A program made the position numbers and the translations under genes. A DNA stretch of 64,000 bases, taken from NCBI GenBank assembly GCA_016722065.1, contig JADKGX010000001.1, positions 1,116,001 to 1,180,000 of the forward strand. The letters run 5' to 3'. Below the pieces are notes generated by a model. The model saw only the letters and a list, made by a program, of their open reading frames with translations. It had not been told where the DNA came from and did no database searches. Positions within the stretch are counted from its first letter, which is position 1. Every line of letters starts with the position of its first letter. Source of the DNA: Planctomycetota bacterium. Lineage in GTDB: Bacteria; Planctomycetota; UBA8742; UBA2392. Of this stretch, positions 1 to 8,503 are shown one piece after another.

Positions 1-1102
1 CGGCCATGGCGTGCGTCAGCGCATCCTTGCGGTCACTGGAGATGCAGCGCCGCACAGCCAGTGTCAGCGCTTGCCCATCTTCAAGCCAGATCGCAAAGCG
101 CAGGATCAGCAGTGACTTCGACGAGGACATGGGCTTGTCCGCGATGCACGTCTCGACATCGCCAAGGCCCGAGAACAACTGCATCTTGGCGAAATAGCCG
201 CCGTACAGGTCGTGCAGCACCGGCGCCGCCTCGGGCAGCGCGCGCATGACCTTGGCCATGCCCCCCTGCAGGTCGCCGAGGTCCATTTCCAGCAGGCCGC
301 CGGTTGCCAGCATCACGCACCAGTTGCGACCGCGCACGCCGTTGCTGAGTGCCAGCGCGGCGTTGCAGATGCGCAGGGCCTCGCGCACCCGGCCCATGGC
401 CAGCACCGCCATCACCAGGAACTGTGCCTGCAGGATGCGCTTTTCGTCCATCGGCTCGCCCCAGGCCATCTGGCGGATGAACACCTTGCGGCGCCAGGTT
501 GCGCTGTTTTCGGTGTCCCCTTGCAGGTACGCAAAAAAGGCGCGCTGGGCGTCAAGGCGCAGCATCAGCGCGTCGTCGTCGCACAGGCGCGCGACCTGGT
601 CGGCGGCCTTCAGCAACTCGGCCCCGCGATCCAGGTCGCGTTTGTCCAGCACACTCTCGAGGTCCGACACCAGCTTTTCAAACACGGGCAGACTGCCCTG
701 GTTCAGCTTGCTGCGCAGCTTCTCGTGGGTGTCCAGCGCGTCCGAAAGTTCGCGCAACACGCGCAGATGGTGCTTGCCGGTCAGCGAGCCCAGGCGCATG
801 CGCGACACCGCGCTCATGGCCTCCACCAGTTCCAGCATGTTGGACGCCATGCGTTCGGTGCCGGCGCTTACGTCGGCCAGGTACGCCGTGCCCTCCCCCG
901 CCAGCAGCCAGGCGGGGTTGATGCCCAGCTCACGCACCAGGGCCTGGCAGAATTCCGCCGGCACTTTGCCGCCCTTCATGAAGCGGTGGACGTTGGCGGG
1001 TGGAAAGCCGGTGCGGCGCGCCAGCTCGGCCTGTGAATGCGCCGATGCCAGCTGGTTCAGCCTGTGGCGCAGGGTATCAGGGGCGATCTCGGCAGCGGGC
1101 AT
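1..1102 (-). CDS. XRE-type helix-turn-helix regulator (3' end outside window)
   Basis: Open minus-strand frame of 367 codons that runs off the left edge, so the C-terminus is missing. The start is the ATG at 1102-1100, which has GGAG six bases upstream. Residues about 10-65 read as a lambda-repressor-like helix-turn-helix (SQAELARRTGFPPANVHRFM, then a GINPAWLLAGEG segment typical of short XRE regulators). The remaining ~290 residues are alpha-helical and Leu/Ala-rich, like a TPR-type sensor region; no enzymatic motif was seen. It is divergent from the TlpA-like gene to its right, and a perfect inverted repeat sits 40 bases upstream. A DNA-binding role is well supported by the fold. The regulon and ligand cannot be told from sequence. 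Confidence 0.8.
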   Translation of the reverse strand, partial: MPAAEIAPDTLRHRLNQLASAHSQAELARRTGFPPANVHRFMKGGKVPAEFCQALVRELGINPAWLLAGEGTAYLADVSAGTERMASNMLELVEAMSAVSRMRLGSLTGKHHLRVLRELSDALDTHEKLRSKLNQGSLPVFEKLVSDLESVLDKRDLDRGAELLKAADQVARLCDDDALMLRLDAQRAFFAYLQGDTENSATWRRKVFIRQMAWGEPMDEKRILQAQFLVMAVLAMGRVREALRICNAALALSNGVRGRNWCVMLATGGLLEMDLGDLQGGMAKVMRALPEAAPVLHDLYGGYFAKMQLFSGLGDVETCIADKPMSSSKSLLILRFAIWLEDGQALTLAVRRCISSDRKDALTHAMA

Positions 1103-1141
1103 GGCGGCTCCGGGTTTCAGTATTGGAATGTGCAGGCCTGC

Positions 1142-1163
1142 GCGGAACGGCGCGGCGTTCCGC
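1142..1163. promoter_or_regulatory. Inverted repeat, candidate operator of the XRE gene
   Basis: Perfect 8-base arms GCGGAACG and CGTTCCGC are separated by six bases. The element lies 40 bases upstream of the XRE start codon, inside the divergent intergenic region. Dyad symmetry and position suit autoregulation by an XRE dimer. This is inference; no strong -35/-10 pair was recognised around it. Confidence 0.35.
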
Positions 1164-1330
1164 TTACGATAGGGTATGTCCAGGGCCTGACCCTGTCCCG
1201 CACTTTCAGAAACGAGTGCCAGAAGTGGAACGAGCCAAGGCACGCATTCCATTTATGAGTGGCGACATGGCGGGCCAATCCCCGGCGGCCGCATTGCTCC
1301 GATAGACTCAAAGCCTCATCGGAGGATGCC

Positions 1331-2314
1331 ATGAGACTGCTCCTGCTTGCGCTGTTCCTGGGCTGCGCGCACTTGACTGCGGCCGACTTCACCATCGGCC
1401 AGGACGCCCCTGACTTTGAACTTGGTACCAGCACCTGGGACACGCCCGAGGGCTTCACCAGGCTGTCCAGCTATCGCGGCAAGGTGGTGCTGGTCGAAGT
1501 GTGGGCCACCTACTGAGGCCCCTGCGTGGCGGGCGTGCCCCACCTGAAAGAGCTGAGCGAACAATACCGCGAGCGCGGGTTTGAAATCGTCGCCTCCACC
1601 AACGAGGACCCGGCCAAAGTCACCCAGTGGCTGGCCAAGAACCCTGTAAACTACGGCATCGTCGCCAAGGCCCCCGGGATTTCCGCCTACGTTGGCATGG
1701 GCACCGGCGTGCCGCGCGGATGGGTGATCTCGGCCGACGGCAAGATCGCCTTTGCCGGCAAGCCCGCGGACATCACTGGCGCGATGGTCGAGGAGTGGCT
1801 GAAGGATTGCCCGGCCAGCAGGATCGAGAAACCGCTCGCCCGCGAACTGGGCGCAGCCGTCAAGCACTACAATGCCGGCAAGTACGGCAAGGCGCTGATC
1901 GAGGCCCAGAAACACGAGGCCACCGGCGATGCCAAAGTCGCGGCCGACGCCGGGTTTGTCGCCGAAAAGGTCCGCAAGGGCATGGGCTGGCGCAAAGACG
2001 AAGCCAAACGCATGCGCGAAGACGGCCGCTGGACCGCACTGGTCACTCTGCTGGACGCCGATGGCAAGACCTACGACGGCCTGGAGTACGCCAAAGAGTG
2101 CCAAACCGAAGCCAAGAAGATCCGGGCCACGGCCGAGTACAAGACCTGCAAGGCCGCCGACGAAATGCTCGCGCGCATTACAGACAGCAAAGAACTCAAG
2201 GGCGAAGCCCAGGTGCGCGAGCTGGACAAGGTGATCGAGAAGTACCCCGACACCCCGGCGGGCCGCAAGGCCGCTGTTATCAAGGCCCAGGTGAAGCAGG
2301 CAGACGGCAAGTAA
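1331..2314 (+). CDS. TlpA/thioredoxin-like protein, candidate selenoprotein (Sec62)
   Basis: The reading frame is open from ATG 1331 (GGAGG five bases upstream) to TAA 2314, except for one UGA at 1514-1516. That codon falls exactly at the first cysteine of the redox motif: residues 58-65 read W-A-T-Y-(UGA)-G-P-C, where TlpA relatives have WATWCGPC. Read as selenocysteine the protein has 327 residues. Residues 1-18 are a signal peptide (hydrophobic LLLLALFLG, with C12 a weak lipobox alternative). About 20-165 is the thioredoxin fold (GQDAPDFEL, GVPRGWVISADGKI), and 170-327 is a helical, Lys/Glu-rich tail. It would act in the periplasm as a thiol (selenol) oxidoreductase. A SECIS-like hairpin follows the UGA. 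The frame is otherwise undamaged over 262 codons, which argues against a decayed gene. The alternatives are a sequencing error or a recent nonsense mutation. Confidence 0.8.
1514..1543 (+). promoter_or_regulatory. UGA codon plus candidate bacterial SECIS hairpin
   Basis: Downstream of the in-frame UGA (1514-1516), bases 1526-1529 (GUGG) pair with 1540-1543 (CCAC). C1530 bulges, 1531-1532 (GG) pair with 1538-1539 (CC), and the apical loop is GCGUG at 1533-1537. The loop starts 17 bases after the UGA and opens with G. Both agree with the known bacterial SECIS rules (short apical loop, G among its first two bases, roughly 16-37 bases from the UGA). The base pairing is seen in the sequence; SelB recognition is inferred. 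Confidence 0.55.
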
Positions 2315-2335
2315 GCCCCACAAGGAAGCCCACGG

Positions 2336-4144
2336 ATGCGCACGCCGCTGACCCTGTTGATCGCCACTTTTGCGCTGCTCGTGGCACCGCCAGGCGGCGA
2401 CGCCCAGAAGTTCAAGGCCGGCAAAAACGAACCCGTCGAACTGCCCCGGCCGACCTGGGACAAGTGCTTCTGGCTGACCATCCAGCGCACCAAACTGCTG
2501 GATCCATCGTTTGCGTCCTGGGAAGACGAGTACAAGGACATCGTCAAGCGGCTGGGTAAAGGAGGCATGTACGTACGCCTGAACTATGATGGCGTGCCGC
2601 TGGCAACAGAGTTTCGGGCCGATAACGGCCTGTACGAGAGCTATGTCTGGAACAGCCCGCTGGACAGCCTGAACCCCGCGTACAAGACCGCCGACCGCCG
2701 CGCGCGCCAATGGAACCAGCGCAACGAGATTGTGGACGAAGCCACGGCCAACGAGAAGGGCAACCCGGCCGACGCTGACCTGACGCCAAGCTACTATTCG
2801 CGCGAAACCTGGGAGGGCATGTTCACGTATTTGCGCAACAGCGCCAAAGACTACGTGCGGCGCAAGGAGGCCGAGCGCTTTACGATCTTTGCAGGCCCCA
2901 ACGAGTTTGAGTACGTCTTCTTCGGCGGCGATGCCTGGTATGCCGATTACTCGCCCTTTGCCGTGGCCGAGTTCCGCGACTGGCTGACCCACCGCGGTTA
3001 CTTCGCCAAGGGCCAGCCGCTTGAGGGCAAGGGCCGCCCAGGCGGCGAGGAATTCTTCGACGACCCTTCGCCGGCCCGAGCCAAGGGGAGCAACAAGAGT
3101 TTCAACGCCACCTACGGGACCGACTTCACGACCTGGGAGCTGAAGTACTGGGACACCGAAAAGTTTCCCGACTCGCTGGCCCGGACCGCCAAGGGCATGC
3201 CGGGCAAGGGCGAGACGGGCTTCATCGAGGGCGGCTTCGACTCGCCCCGCGCGCCCGGCCAGGCCATGTGGGCGCACTACCAGAACAACGCACCCGAGAC
3301 CCCGGGCTATCGCCAGTGGCGCATCGCCGATGCCCTGCGCGAGATGCTGCGCGTGGCCGTTGAGGAATGCGGCGTGCCCCGCGCCGACATCTGGACGCGC
3401 CAGCACGGTTGCGCGTACCGCGGCACGGGCGTCGAGAGCGGGCGGACGACCCTGGCACCGTGGATGAACGCCACGCCCTGCAACAACATCGGCTTCAACC
3501 TGTACGGAATGCCGCGTGACGCCCGGGTTTGGGCGGCAGTGCAACAGCTGGCCAGGGACACCGGTTGCGACTGGGGCAGCTTTGAGTGTCATCCCAGCGC
3601 CTTTGAGGTCAACAAGCTGTCCACGGCCGAGTACTTGCAGGCGCTGAACTTGTTCTGGGATTACGGCGCGCGCTATGTGCGCTGCGTGACATGGCTGGGC
3701 AACAACACCGGCAAAAGCGAGCACGGCATGGCCGCCGGAACCATGCGCATCCGCGACACACCCTTTGAGCCTGCCATCAAGGAGTTCCTGGCAACGCGCC
3801 CCGACCGCCCCTGGGGCAGCGACGAGGCGACGCGCTTCTTCACACCCGCACCGCGCGGCCTGAGCCTGGAGGGCGACACGCTGACTTGGGACCCCCGCAT
3901 GTGGGAAGGAGAAAAGTTCACGTTTGACGACTGGGCGCACTTTGAGCGGTTCGACATCGCCACCTGCGATGGCATCGAAGCTGGAAAGCCGGTGAACCTC
4001 AAGACGCTGGGCAAGCTCGAGCGCGGCCAGGGCCACAGCTTCAAGGTCAAGTCCACCAAGGACCTGAAAGCATGCCTGATCGTGCGCGGAGTGTGCGCCG
4101 GCAAGCTGCAAGGTCCCTGGAGCGAACCGGCACAATCAAGGTAA
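2336..4144 (+). CDS. Secreted glycoside-hydrolase-like protein
   Basis: 602 residues, starting at ATG 2336 with AAGGAAG eight bases upstream, 21 bases after the TlpA-like gene and probably co-transcribed with it. Residues 1-23 form a signal peptide ending near GGDAQ. The body resembles a TIM-barrel glycosidase: FAGPNEFEYVFFGGDAWYAD (about 183-203) has an Asn-Glu pair like the acid/base of clan A glycosidases, and CDWGSFECHPSA (about 417-428) could carry the second catalytic Glu. The last ~100 residues look like a beta-sandwich. The assignment rests on motif shape only, so substrate and family are not determined. A terminator follows. Confidence 0.55.
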   Translation: MRTPLTLLIATFALLVAPPGGDAQKFKAGKNEPVELPRPTWDKCFWLTIQRTKLLDPSFASWEDEYKDIVKRLGKGGMYVRLNYDGVPLATEFRADNGLYESYVWNSPLDSLNPAYKTADRRARQWNQRNEIVDEATANEKGNPADADLTPSYYSRETWEGMFTYLRNSAKDYVRRKEAERFTIFAGPNEFEYVFFGGDAWYADYSPFAVAEFRDWLTHRGYFAKGQPLEGKGRPGGEEFFDDPSPARAKGSNKSFNATYGTDFTTWELKYWDTEKFPDSLARTAKGMPGKGETGFIEGGFDSPRAPGQAMWAHYQNNAPETPGYRQWRIADALREMLRVAVEECGVPRADIWTRQHGCAYRGTGVESGRTTLAPWMNATPCNNIGFNLYGMPRDARVWAAVQQLARDTGCDWGSFECHPSAFEVNKLSTAEYLQALNLFWDYGARYVRCVTWLGNNTGKSEHGMAAGTMRIRDTPFEPAIKEFLATRPDRPWGSDEATRFFTPAPRGLSLEGDTLTWDPRMWEGEKFTFDDWAHFERFDIATCDGIEAGKPVNLKTLGKLERGQGHSFKVKSTKDLKACLIVRGVCAGKLQGPWSEPAQSR

Positions 4145-4208
4145 AGCCGCCGCAATGGGCCATCTGGAGGCTGGGCATCGCAGGGATGGCCATGAAGGCG
4201 GCACAGAA

Positions 4209-4236
4209 AAAGCGCCCGTGCAAAGACGGGCGCTTT
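4209..4236. terminator. Bidirectional intrinsic terminator
   Basis: GCGCCCGT and ACGGGCGC pair around a six-base loop, flanked by AAA on the left and TTT on the right so that the stem extends in both directions. It lies between the convergent glycosidase-like gene (+) and the alpha-2-macroglobulin remnant (-), where one hairpin can serve both strands. Confidence 0.8.
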
Positions 4237-4246
4237 CTGTTTGGGT

Positions 4247-4705
4247 CTACTTCACGGTCAGTGTGTCGCTGGCACTGTGGCCCTGGCGGCTTTCGTCGTA
4301 CATGTCAAAGGCCCGGGCCGGCAGTGACGTGAACTGGCCCGCGGCCACCACCACGCACTCGTACCGGAAGCTGACCCGGCCATCGCGGCCGAGCTCAGGT
4401 ATGTAGAAGTTCGTGCTTGTGTCGCGCTCTTCCTTGGTGACGGCAAGGCCGCCCAGCACCTTCAACAGGCCCGGTTTCTTCGGGTCGTCAAATCGGCTGC
4501 TGATGGGCTCCAGGCAGCTGGGGCGGGCGCCTTCAATGCACAGATAGCGATCGCCGGCGTTGGCGGAAACATCGAGGTACACCGTGACAATGTCGCCGAC
4601 CTTGAGTGTGTCGTTGGCACCCAGGGGCGCGTTTTCATACTCAACACGCGTTTCCTTGTACCGCGACAGCACGTTGCCGGTGTACCCTCCTAAAGATGCC
4701 GCCAC
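4247..4705 (-). pseudogene. Alpha-2-macroglobulin C-terminal remnant
   Basis: This minus-strand frame encodes about 150 residues. The portion from YTGNVLSRYKE onward matches the C-terminal end of bacterial alpha-2-macroglobulins in character: a KVGDIVTVYLDV strand, a Y-L-C-I-E-G-A-R-P segment, then a beta-strand-rich stretch with VAAGQFTSLPARAFDMYDE near the end. Intact family members run to roughly 1500-1900 residues and carry bait and thioester regions, which are absent here. The match stops at about 4684, exactly where the R2 repeat begins. The first codons (GTG at 4705) come from the repeat, so this is read as a gene truncated by a recombination event at R2. Expression is doubtful. Confidence 0.7.
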
Positions 4706-4907
4706 AGTCGCCCGGAAAGCCTTTTACAGTAGGCTCTTACGCCAGCATCCGCACGCCCGACGTCCAACTCAGTTCCACCCTGTGCTCAAGTGTCCATCGG
4801 GCCCCCGCTACCAAAGTACAGCGCCCGGCCGAACTCGGCCGGGCGCTTGCAACTTCAGGCCTGAAGATGACTTGCGTGCCCGATCGAGATCGTTGGTTCG
4901 AATCGAC
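4685..4907. repeat. Direct repeat R2, copy a
   Basis: About 223 bases nearly identical to 16657-16877. From left to right it holds a segment shared with the R1 family (GTCGCCCGGAA ... GCTCTTACGCC), a perfect 12-bp hairpin (GCGCCCGGCCGA with TCGGCCGGGCGC), the 14-base palindrome CTTCAGGCCTGAAG, and an end with GGTTCGAATCGAC. It sits between two genes that have both lost their 5' ends (alpha-2-macroglobulin on the left, TPR gene on the right). No terminal inverted repeats or transposase were found. Bases 4908-4983 to its right include a short segment absent from copy b. Confidence 0.85.
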
Positions 4908-4968
4908 TTACGTCGTACCCCGCTACCAACACCGAAATCTCGCGTGCTTATGCGTACATGCAAGGCGC

Positions 4969-4977
4969 TGCTAGAAT
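4969..4977 (+). promoter_or_regulatory. Possible extended -10 promoter
   Basis: TGCTAGAAT has the form of an extended -10 (TG-N-TAGAAT) and ends six bases before the GTG at 4984. Initiation seven bases downstream would give an mRNA that starts at that GTG. No convincing -35 box is present. If real, it would let the truncated TPR frame be expressed as a leaderless message. Confidence 0.3.
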
Positions 4978-4983
4978 CCGCAC

Positions 4984-6387
4984 GTGCACGCCGAGACCTC
5001 CTATCTCTTCCGCCATGCCATTCTGCGCGACGCGGCGTACGAGTTGCAGATGCCGGGGGACCGGGCGAAGCTGCACGAGCTGGCGTTCCTGTTGATCGAA
5101 TCAGCCTTTGATGGCCCCGCGCCTTGGGCCGAACCCCTTGAAAGTCTTGCACCACTCTCACATTTGCCCCACCCGTGCGACAGCGTTGCTCATGAGCTTG
5201 TGATTCACGCCCGCCTGGCCGGCAGCACGGGTGGGGCCTTGATGCAAGAACGTGTGCGCCGCTATCTCCAGCGCGGGGCACTGCACGCGCAGCTTGCGTT
5301 CGACAATCGTCTGGCGGTTGCGCTATGGAAGGAGCTCGCAGGTGAACTCGACAGCCCGGCGAATGGTGAAGCTATGCGCCGAGCTGGAGAGCTCGCCATG
5401 AAGTGCGGGCTCACCGCGGACGCTGAAGTGTACCTACATGAAGCGCTGAAGCTCCAACGCGAGTCCCAGACCCCCTCCCTTGAGGCACGCTGCCACTTGA
5501 CCTTGGGGAGGCTCTACGCGGCCCGCGGTAAGTACAAAGAGGCCGAACTGGCACATCGAGAATCTTTGCGAATCACACAGAGTCTTGGCGACACGATCGC
5601 TGCAGGGCTCGATCAAAGCCACATAGCCGGCGTGTACCTGGAGACTGGGCGCATGACCGAAGCCGAAGACTTGTTCCAGATGGCACTCAGCGCCCTGCCT
5701 GACCAGGGCTCCGAACGCAACGGAGTCTTGCCTAACCTTGGAATCCTCTATGCGCAGACCGGCCGCCTAGAGCAAGCTCGCGACCTGCTGGGGGCAGCGG
5801 TCACCGCATTTCGCACGCTCGGGACCCCGTACCAACTGGGCATATGCCTCGCTAACCTAGGGACCGTCCGCCACAACCTGGGCGACACTCACGGCGCCTT
5901 GGGTGACTTACTAGGCGCGCTTGAAATCCATCGCCAGGCTGGGAATCGGCGGTTTGAAGCGATGGTGCTCGGGAATCTTGGAAACGTATATGAGCGCCTT
6001 GATGACAATCGACGCGCACTCGAGTGCTTACTTGCCGCACTGAACATCTATCGAGAGATCGGTGATCGACGCGGAGAGGGCGTCGCACTGGGAAATCATG
6101 CCATTCAGTTGCGCCTCTCAGGGAGATCTGCCGAGTCAGTCTTCCAGTTTCGCCAAGCCATTGAGATCCATCGGCAGGTTGGAAACCGCCGAGCGGAGGG
6201 CGGCCACACCTGTGACCTGGCAATCTCCCTTGTGGCCGATGGCGAGATTGAGAAAGCTAAGGAGCTCTGGCGGACAGGTTCCAGGATCCTGCACGACCTC
6301 GGCGATCAGGCACAAATGCAGAAGTTGATTCCTTCAATGCAACAGGTGTGCGCCCGGGCAGGCGTTCCCGAACTCGACAGCATCTGA
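4984..6387 (+). CDS. TPR protein, 5'-truncated ATPase/TPR remnant
   Basis: 467 residues from GTG 4984; an in-frame TAG lies just upstream at 4972. The N-terminus (SYLFRHAILRDAAYELQ, about 6-22) is the motif that normally sits in the middle of large kinase/cyclase-associated AAA ATPases, just after the NTPase module. The upstream half of such a gene is therefore missing. From about residue 150 to 450 there are at least seven tetratricopeptide units of ~40 residues (for example NLGNVYERLDDNRRALECLL, residues about 326-345), suited to protein binding. No ribosome-binding site precedes the GTG. The frame is otherwise intact, so it is either a recently truncated pseudogene or a functional TPR fragment expressed from the leaderless promoter. 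Confidence 0.6.
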   Translation: MHAETSYLFRHAILRDAAYELQMPGDRAKLHELAFLLIESAFDGPAPWAEPLESLAPLSHLPHPCDSVAHELVIHARLAGSTGGALMQERVRRYLQRGALHAQLAFDNRLAVALWKELAGELDSPANGEAMRRAGELAMKCGLTADAEVYLHEALKLQRESQTPSLEARCHLTLGRLYAARGKYKEAELAHRESLRITQSLGDTIAAGLDQSHIAGVYLETGRMTEAEDLFQMALSALPDQGSERNGVLPNLGILYAQTGRLEQARDLLGAAVTAFRTLGTPYQLGICLANLGTVRHNLGDTHGALGDLLGALEIHRQAGNRRFEAMVLGNLGNVYERLDDNRRALECLLAALNIYREIGDRRGEGVALGNHAIQLRLSGRSAESVFQFRQAIEIHRQVGNRRAEGGHTCDLAISLVADGEIEKAKELWRTGSRILHDLGDQAQMQKLIPSMQQVCARAGVPELDSI

Positions 6388-6440
6388 AGCGGGGACGAAC
6401 TTTTCCCTCTCCGTCCGAGTGCTCGCCTCGCCTTGTCCCC

Positions 6441-6615
6441 TGTCGTTAACGAAATGCCGTCCTGGCAGTTTTGACTGCGGTGAGGGCGCGGGGGTGAGGG
6501 TTAAGAGGATCCCAAAGTCGCCCGGAAGGTCTGCTCTGCTTGCTCTTACTCCGTTAGCCGCACCCCTGATGACCATCGCAATTCAGCTCCGTACTCAAGT
6601 GCGGTGCGGGCCAAC
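6441..6615. repeat. Mosaic repeat R1, copy 1
   Basis: Bases 6441-6560 are about nine-tenths identical by eye to 12648-12770, from TGTCGTTAACGA through GGGTTAAGAGGATCCC to GTTAGCCGC. The core TGCCGTCCTGGCA forms a small hairpin. Bases from about 6515 to 6600 (GTCGCCCGGAA ... CTCAAGTG) align loosely with the start of R2, so the two repeat families share a module. Together with 6616-6776 this fills the gap after the TPR gene; no gene was recognised there. Confidence 0.75.
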
Positions 6616-6776
6616 GGTGTCAGGCTACTTTTCCTTGCTACTTCCGGTTCTGGCTGTGTCCGGTCCTGCGCGGTGGCGTGACCCTCTCGCTGCTGAGGCG
6701 GGCGGATTACAGCAACGAGTTTCCGAAACCACCATGTGCGTGGACCTGCTTGAGGGCTTACGTCATACAATGCAAC

Positions 6777-6812
6777 CGGGGCGGCCTGCTGGCCGCCCGG
6801 GGTTTTCTTTTG
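6777..6812 (+). terminator. Intrinsic terminator
   Basis: GGGCGGCC and GGCCGCCC pair around the loop TGCT and are followed by GGGG and a T-rich run (TTTTCTTTTG) on the plus strand. It would end plus-strand transcripts from the TPR/R1 side before they enter the opposing prenyltransferase-repeat gene. Confidence 0.75.
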
Positions 6813-6829
6813 TTCGCCTGCTGGTTAGT

Positions 6830-8503
6830 TTACTTGTGCAGCTTCTGATAGCGGTAGTAGACCTCCAGCGTCAGGCAGTTGATGGCGGTGCTGTACACCC
6901 GGCCACCAGCCGAACCCCAGGCGTCAACCGAATCCCAGCTTCCGTGTTCGTCCAGCGAATCCTTGGTGGTCAAGCCCTTGGCCTTGTCCTTTTCGTGGTA
7001 GCCGCGCTGGCTTTCCAGCAGGGTCTTGGACATGGCCTTTTCCCAAGTGTCCCAGGTGCTGCCACCGACCTGGTAAAGCGCCAGGCTGGCGTAGTACCAG
7101 AAGTAGTAGTCAATCTTCTTCAGTTCCCAGCGGGGCAGGTAGTCCTTTTCGACGCAGACGCGGCTCTGGGACTTGATCTTGGCGTCCGTCAGGTCGGCCT
7201 TGCCCATGAACAACATGCTCATCACATAGATGCTGTCCATCGACGGGTTGTTGTCGTATTCGTCCTTGGCACTGCGCAGGCGGGCGTTGTTGTTGCCCGG
7301 GCTGTCATAGCCGGTCTTGGGGTAACCGTTCATGTCGACGGTGACCATGTCGTACCATTTGGCAGCGTCGTCATAGACCTTGTGGTAGTCGAACTCCAGG
7401 CCGGCCATCTTGCAGCTCTTGAGTGCCAGCACCATCCAGCCCGTGACCGAGCTGTCGTTGTAGGTCGGGCGAACGCCATAGCGCCAGCCAAGACCGGGGT
7501 TCTGGGCCTGCAGGATGAACTCGACGGCTTTGTCGGCAATCGGCTTGAGAACCGCGTCGCCGCTCAGGCCGTAAGCCTCGGCCATGGCCATGGCCGAAAT
7601 GGCGTGGTTATAGATGAAGTGGTCGTCTTCCTTGGGGCCAAAGCAGCCGTCGTTGCTTTGCACCTTGCGCAGGTAAAGAATCGCCTGGCGGCAGGTGGTC
7701 TTGTAATCGCCTTCCTTGTGGTCGTAGCCAGCACCCACGAAGGCCAGCAGGCTCATGCCCGTAAGGCCGATATCACAGGTCTGTTCCCAGCCCTTGTCGC
7801 CGTCCTTGTCGCCGGGGCGGACAAAGTCGATGTTGTAGGTCTTCTGCGCGCTGGTGCGGGTGGTGTCGTCGCTGAAGCCAGTGCTGCTCCAGTGGCCTTC
7901 GCGGTTCTGGTGGTCCTTGAGCCATTCCAGGGCCGCCTTGGTACGGTCGTCGAACTTGCGACCGCCACCGCCACGGGCACGGCGGAATGCAAAGCCGCCA
8001 GCACCGCCACGACCGCCGCCGCCACCCACGCCACCGCCCAGGCCTACGGCGCTGGTGGTGCTGTTTTTGTTCGGGTGCGGGGACTCGTCCTTGGACGGGT
8101 CGTTATTGGGGTTTTCCGCCAGGTCGTTGTTGGGCTTGTCGGAAGGGTCTTCGTTGTTGTCGTCTTTGGCGTCTTCAACGATACGCTCGTCTTCCGTCGG
8201 GTTCTCCTGGACGGGCTCGTCCTTGGGGAACTCGGTGGGCTCTTCGGGCGGCTGTTCCGGAGTGGGCGGAATTGCTTCCTGTTCCACCTGGCTCTGGATC
8301 ACCTGCATCTGGGTGCGTTCCTGCGCAGGCGGGTAAATGAAATACGCGATCACAAGCAGGATCACGTGCAATGCCAGCGCAATGGCAACCCAGGGCACCG
8401 ATGCCAGCGCCGTCAGGTCTTCGCCAGTGCTTCCAACTGGCTGAGCCTGGCCAGCGTACTGCTGGTCGGCAGGCTCTTCGTAATATTGCTGTTGCCCAGC
8501 CAC
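6830..8503 (-). CDS. Membrane-anchored prenyltransferase/squalene-oxidase-repeat protein
   Basis: 557 residues. The GTG at 8503 is preferred because GAGGAG (complement of 8510-8515) stands six bases upstream; the frame stays open to 8536 without a better site. Residues about 35-60 form one transmembrane helix (VPWVAIALALHVILLVIAYF). Next come a long Pro/Glu/Asp/Asn-rich linker and a Gly-rich stretch, then from about 190 an alpha/alpha-barrel of the squalene-cyclase type (ALEWLKDHQNREGHW, AILYLRKVQSNDGCFG). The DxDD of true cyclases was not seen. Such proteins are common in planctomycetes and usually of unknown function; the TonB-like anchor-plus-linker layout suggests an envelope role. Confidence 0.75.
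   Translation of the reverse strand: MAGQQQYYEEPADQQYAGQAQPVGSTGEDLTALASVPWVAIALALHVILLVIAYFIYPPAQERTQMQVIQSQVEQEAIPPTPEQPPEEPTEFPKDEPVQENPTEDERIVEDAKDDNNEDPSDKPNNDLAENPNNDPSKDESPHPNKNSTTSAVGLGGGVGGGGGRGGAGGFAFRRARGGGGRKFDDRTKAALEWLKDHQNREGHWSSTGFSDDTTRTSAQKTYNIDFVRPGDKDGDKGWEQTCDIGLTGMSLLAFVGAGYDHKEGDYKTTCRQAILYLRKVQSNDGCFGPKEDDHFIYNHAISAMAMAEAYGLSGDAVLKPIADKAVEFILQAQNPGLGWRYGVRPTYNDSSVTGWMVLALKSCKMAGLEFDYHKVYDDAAKWYDMVTVDMNGYPKTGYDSPGNNNARLRSAKDEYDNNPSMDSIYVMSMLFMGKADLTDAKIKSQSRVCVEKDYLPRWELKKIDYYFWYYASLALYQVGGSTWDTWEKAMSKTLLESQRGYHEKDKAKGLTTKDSLDEHGSWDSVDAWGSAGGRVYSTAINCLTLEVYYRYQKLHK

Noticed and set aside
212..1172. Long plus-strand frames over the XRE gene
   Set aside because: Compositional shadows rich in Arg/Ala/His without motifs; the minus frame has a clear helix-turn-helix and RBS.
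1514..1516. Plain nonsense mutation or two separate genes
   Set aside because: The UGA falls on the catalytic Cys column, the rest of the frame is intact, and a SECIS-like hairpin follows; a second start at GTG 1526 would leave half a thioredoxin fold. It is not excluded outright.
1316..4135. 939-codon minus-strand frame opposite the TlpA-like and glycosidase-like genes
   Set aside because: Low-information Ala/Gly/Val/Leu translation with no domain; both plus-strand genes have signal peptides and ribosome-binding sites.
4850..4940. tRNA-like end (GGTTCGAATC) in R2, repeated at 16865
   Set aside because: The T-loop sequence is there, but no T-stem, anticodon arm or acceptor stem of the right size can be drawn in either copy.
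6546..6770. Minus-strand frame in the R1 downstream region
   Set aside because: No homology recognised, no RBS, and it covers repeat DNA.
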